The notes under the pieces were generated by a model. The model had not been told where the DNA came from. It ran no database searches and saw only the letters and a program-made list of their open reading frames with translations. A DNA stretch of 15,119 bases from Candidatus Omnitrophota bacterium (GTDB lineage Bacteria; Omnitrophota; Gorgyraeia; Duberdicusellales; 4484-171). Of the stretch, positions 13,763-15,119 are shown one piece after another; position 1 is the stretch's first letter; each line of letters begins with the position of its first letter. A program made the position numbers and the translations under genes. Location of the stretch: positions 1 through 15,119 of the forward strand of contig QNCE01000024.1 of NCBI GenBank assembly GCA_003644405.1. Reading direction: 5' to 3'.

Positions 13763-14791
13763 CTAAAATCCAGCCAGATACAATAAAAACCCTACCCCTA
13801 AACCAATAACTAAATTAAAAAGTTTTATAAGGAAGGAGTCTTTTAAACTATAAGAGAGTAAAGGAAGCATCCCATGGCCATCCTGAACTATAGAGGAGGC
13901 TAAAATTACAGAGAAAGGAATCATACCCTTTGCGAACATCATAACAAATATAAGATGGGGCCCAGACTCCGGAACCACTCCTACTAAAGAAGCTATAAGC
14001 AAAACCCAGAGCATATGAGCTTTAACAAATACTTCCAAATTCCAAAATTTAAGCCCTGCGTTTACCAGCAAAAGAGCAAAAAAACTCCACAAGAATATTC
14101 TCCAGAGATGTTTTTTGGCAATATGTTTCCAGATATGTTCCTCAAGATAGTGCTCAGGCACACCAATCACCACAAAAGAAGCCAAAGAAAGAAGAAGAAC
14201 AAAAGTAATCCTCTTCCATCCCCATACTCTTGGACCTATAAACCCAAAAAGAAATCCTCCCAAAGCCACACCCAATAAGAACAAAAGTAAAAATCTCTGC
14301 AGAGAAATCTTTCTTATCTGCTCTATTGCCTCTTTAAAAGTTAAACAACGGCACTCTTTCTCAAGATGCAAACCCGAAAGTTCACACTCTTGAGAAAGTC
14401 TTATTTTCAAGAAAGGGATTAACTTGTCAGCAAGATAAGCAGAAACAATCCCTAAAATAAATAAGATAAAAAATAAAAATAAAGCCTTTTTGGGAAACAT
14501 AGCCAACATCACAAAAGCCTCATCCCCAGAAGTAGCAATCATACCTCCTGCCACGGCTCCGAAAGAAATAAGGCCGTGAATATAGAAAGAGACATTCATA
14601 AATGAACCCAAACATCCCGGAGTTGCTCCTAAGAAAGAAGAAATAATATATTGCCTAGACCTTCCTCCTTTTATCCATTGATTGAATTTGCCTCTACTTA
14701 AAACATTAAGATAATCGGTAAAAAGCATCATTGAGAAAACAAAAACAGAAATAACCACTGCTTCTTTTAAATTATCTATAATTATCTGCAT
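13763..14791 (-). CDS. Polytopic permease, putative heavy-metal/manganese exporter family
   Basis: A 342-residue membrane protein with about ten hydrophobic segments in two halves. Each half has a matching signature: GATPGC (55-60) with ATSGDEA (86-92) in the first, and GVVPESGPH (271-279) with QDGHGMLP (303-310) in the second, implying an internal duplication. I recall these signatures from the ArsP_2-type family (PF11449), named as putative heavy-metal or manganese transporters; substrate is unproven. Between the halves, C136 x E, H142, E144, E146, C147 and C149 form a possible metal-binding loop, and VPEHYLEEHIWKHIAKKH (211-228) is rich in His and Glu. The gene starts 8 bp after the MBL-fold gene, so the two are probably co-transcribed. 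The start ATG at 14791 has AGAGGTG upstream. Confidence 0.82.
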   Translation of the reverse strand: MQIIIDNLKEAVVISVFVFSMMLFTDYLNVLSRGKFNQWIKGGRSRQYIISSFLGATPGCLGSFMNVSFYIHGLISFGAVAGGMIATSGDEAFVMLAMFPKKALFLFFILFILGIVSAYLADKLIPFLKIRLSQECELSGLHLEKECRCLTFKEAIEQIRKISLQRFLLLFLLGVALGGFLFGFIGPRVWGWKRITFVLLLSLASFVVIGVPEHYLEEHIWKHIAKKHLWRIFLWSFFALLLVNAGLKFWNLEVFVKAHMLWVLLIASLVGVVPESGPHLIFVMMFAKGMIPFSVILASSIVQDGHGMLPLLSYSLKDSFLIKLFNLVIGLGVGFLLYLAGF

Positions 14792-14799
14792 AGATATAA

Positions 14800-15119
14800 C
14801 TACACCTCTAAGCTTTTTCCAACTTCTAAAGAAATAAAATTATCCTTATAGCTTTTTCTAAAAAGTTCTTCTGCTTCATAACCTGAACAGTGGGTAGGGC
14901 CAACTTTAGAAACTTTCAACTTCCCAAACTCTTCAATAAGAAACTGAAGCTGTCTCTGGTCCTTATCTATAAGATGAAGACCTCCTCCTACAAAATAAAA
15001 ATTATCTCTTTTAAAATAAGACTTTACCAACTTTAATATCTTTAAAATTCCCGGGTGACTACAACCTGTAACTACAGAAACACCCCTCCCTGTCTTTATC
15101 ACTAAAGCCTGCTCAGAAA
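14800..15119 (-). CDS. Metallo-beta-lactamase-fold hydrolase, C-terminal part (runs off window)
   Basis: Only the last 105 residues or so are visible. The frame is open to the window edge (reading SEQALVIKTGRG), so the GTG at 15102 is internal and not the start. VVTGCSHPGI, VGGGLHL and GPTHCSGYEAEELF are the C-terminal metal-ligand motifs of the COG1237 type, related to dihydropterin-associated ribofuranosylaminobenzene phosphate synthase homologues. Bacterial members are mostly uncharacterised, so substrate is unknown. It is followed after 8 bp by the putative metal exporter, which suggests one transcription unit and perhaps a metal-related role, but that link is inference. Confidence 0.87.
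   Translation of the reverse strand, partial: SEQALVIKTGRGVSVVTGCSHPGILKILKLVKSYFKRDNFYFVGGGLHLIDKDQRQLQFLIEEFGKLKVSKVGPTHCSGYEAEELFRKSYKDNFISLEVGKSLEV

Overview
The window is about 15.1 kb of AT-rich, gene-dense bacterial chromosome with no plasmid, phage or CRISPR signature. Every clearly coding gene has a housekeeping or metabolic family. Gene borders are very tight: ATGA stop/start overlaps, 0-16 bp gaps and two overlaps of more than 30 bp. A lipoprotein signal, AT-rich codon use and a GC-rich palindromic intergenic repeat would suit an uncultivated, possibly Gram-negative lineage such as Omnitrophota or a relative. That placement is inference and cannot be proved from this window.

Left region (1-5324, + strand): an amino-acid biosynthesis operon. 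It holds a 5'-truncated ApgM-family enzyme, probably the alternative homoserine kinase of the threonine branch, then a CstA-family carbon-starvation transporter, an aspartate kinase with two ACT domains (lysC) and (R)-citramalate synthase (cimA). Together these cover entry to the aspartate family (Lys/Thr/Met) and threonine-independent isoleucine synthesis from pyruvate. lysC has an in-frame ATG preceded by a Shine-Dalgarno-like AAGGAGG, placed where Bacillus-type aspartokinases start their separate beta subunit.

Middle gap (5325-5639): a roughly 245-bp element bounded by imperfect 34-bp inverted repeats and carrying a reading frame broken by an amber codon, then a weak promoter and a small lipoprotein gene (5640-6065). 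That gene converges on the next operon, with the two stop codons overlapping.

Right-centre (6062-13301, - strand): one nine-gene operon, in transcription order ribBA, ribH, nusB, PHP-domain phosphoesterase, ribD, plsY, radical SAM/Twitch protein, nitroreductase, mazG. It supplies three of the four core riboflavin enzymes; riboflavin synthase (ribE) is absent from the window. It also carries a transcription factor, a phospholipid acyltransferase, a radical SAM enzyme of unknown substrate, a probable flavoprotein and a nucleotide pyrophosphatase. A promoter with a consensus -35 lies just upstream, and I see no FMN riboswitch.

Gap 13302-13762: no credible gene. It holds the rib promoter, repeated TTCTTGACA boxes, several inverted repeats and a GC-rich palindromic repeat.

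Right end (13763-15119, - strand): a polytopic permease resembling the putative heavy-metal/manganese exporter family, preceded by the C-terminal part of a metallo-beta-lactamase-fold hydrolase that runs off the window. The most interesting leads are the homoserine-kinase assignment, the CstA gene embedded in an amino-acid operon, the lysC internal start, the inverted-repeat element at 5351-5595 and the PlsY/radical SAM/nitroreductase coupling.
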